Shown here in pieces: positions 63,474 to 64,000 of a DNA stretch of 64,000 bases. The stretch is from an uncultured Pseudomonadales bacterium. Lineage in GTDB: Bacteria; Pseudomonadota; Gammaproteobacteria; Pseudomonadales; Azotimanducaceae. The notes beneath the pieces were generated by a model. It did no database searches. It was not told the origin of the DNA and worked only from the letters and a program-made list of their open reading frames with translations. Position 1 is the stretch's first letter; the number at the start of each line of letters is the position of its first letter. The stretch covers positions 339,639 through 403,638 of the forward strand of contig CALKBV010000006.1 of NCBI GenBank assembly GCA_937775265.1. The letters are read 5' to 3'. Made by a program: the position numbers and the translations under genes.

Positions 63474-64000
63474 GTGCTGCTTCAGCCACTAGACCAGGCA
63501 GTCTTAGCGCTATATTTCGCCCTCATGCTGGGCCTGGGCATCTACTTTTCCCGAACCAACAAGACGACTGAACAATACTTTTTAGGCGGCCGTAATTTCA
63601 GTGGCTGGGTGATTGGCCTGTCCCTGGTTGGCACTTCAATCAGTTCGATCACGTTCCTTGCTTACCCAGGCGACGCGTTCAAAACAAACTGGCTTCGTTT
63701 CCTGCCGAACCTGATGTTGCCGGTCGCGATCATCTTTGCGGCTTATTACTTTCTGCCGCGCTTACGAAGAAATAACAGTGTCACTGCGTACGAGTTTCTG
63801 GAAGGCAGGTTTGGACCTTCGGTCCGCGGATATGCTGCCACTGCATTCCTGATAGCACAACTCGCGCGGATCAGCATGATTCTTTACCTGATTTCCCTGG
63901 TGATACAAACCATCACAGGACTCGATGCCGAGTACAGTGTCGTGGTCGCGGGTGTCTTCGTCGCTGCCTATACAATCCTCGGCGGCATCGAGGCTGTTAT
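63474..64000 (+). CDS. SSS-family sodium:solute symporter (partial)
   Basis: The frame opens at a GTG at 63474, four nt after the aminotransferase stop, and runs off the right edge after 175 codons. It encodes hydrophobic helices with TEQYFLGGRNFSGWVIGLSLVGTSISSITFLAYPG and VTAYEFLEGRFGPSVRGYAA by position, which are typical SSS blocks. Substrate is unknown (sugars, amino acids or organic acids are all possible). Confidence 0.9.
   Translation, partial: MLLQPLDQAVLALYFALMLGLGIYFSRTNKTTEQYFLGGRNFSGWVIGLSLVGTSISSITFLAYPGDAFKTNWLRFLPNLMLPVAIIFAAYYFLPRLRRNNSVTAYEFLEGRFGPSVRGYAATAFLIAQLARISMILYLISLVIQTITGLDAEYSVVVAGVFVAAYTILGGIEAV

Noticed and set aside
1..64000. CRISPR array, prophage or complete insertion sequence
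   Set aside because: No regularly spaced repeats, cas genes, phage structural genes or transposase frames were seen.

Overview
The window looks like chromosomal DNA of a Gammaproteobacterium, probably free-living and possibly marine. Supporting evidence is the classic gammaproteobacterial housekeeping order: aspS, yebC, ruvC, ruvA, ruvB, tolQRAB, pal, cpoB, queE, queC on one strand, plus a bamC-dapA pair, bepA, miaE, an HU protein and proS. There is no phage, complete insertion sequence, plasmid backbone, rRNA or CRISPR array. The one RNA gene I can support is tRNA-Lys(UUU).

Layout. 0-10 kb holds housekeeping genes (symporter fragment, rmuC, cnoX/ybbN, MBL hydrolase, bamC-dapA, tusA, bepA, nadA, a gshB-like gene, tRNA-Lys). 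10-32 kb is an accessory metabolic region rich in oxygenases and acyl-CoA enzymes: aldo/keto reductase, enoyl-CoA hydratase-like protein, cytochrome c/PQQ dehydrogenase, Baeyer-Villiger monooxygenase, SDR, MaoC hydratase, two P450s (one CYP153-like), VOC protein, RND efflux pair, Rieske oxygenase, desaturase and an LLM monooxygenase. Together these suggest oxidation of hydrocarbons, terpenoids or cyclic ketones, with products entering acyl-CoA metabolism. 32-49 kb is the queC/queE-tol-pal-ruv-yebC-aspS block, interrupted between ruvC and yebC by a 5.6-kb stretch of sulfur-amino-acid genes, hydrolases and a RIO kinase. 49-64 kb holds HU, proS, a TlpA-like protein, yihY, arsC, prpE, a CoA-transferase, miaE, a glycosyltransferase, argC, an aminotransferase and the start of a sodium:solute symporter.

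The most interesting result is two reading frames in the accessory region, 3 kb apart, each interrupted by one in-frame UGA exactly where a redox Cys is expected. One is a DedA-rhodanese fusion (Cys-Ser-UGA-Pro-Asn-Glu). The other is a thioredoxin-fold protein (Trp-Ala-Ser-Trp-UGA-Gly-Cys). In both, homologous protein continues in frame after the UGA, and a hairpin with a 5-nt loop carrying G at its second position starts 21-22 nt after the UGA. I read both as selenoproteins that standard gene calling would split or truncate.

Other oddities are short tandem duplications at gene junctions (queE/queC, miaE/glycosyltransferase) and inside ruvA, several long perfect hairpins, a degenerate repeat pair beside a gene remnant, and three single-base frameshifts (tolB, a CoA-transferase, an aminotransferase) that may be sequence errors.
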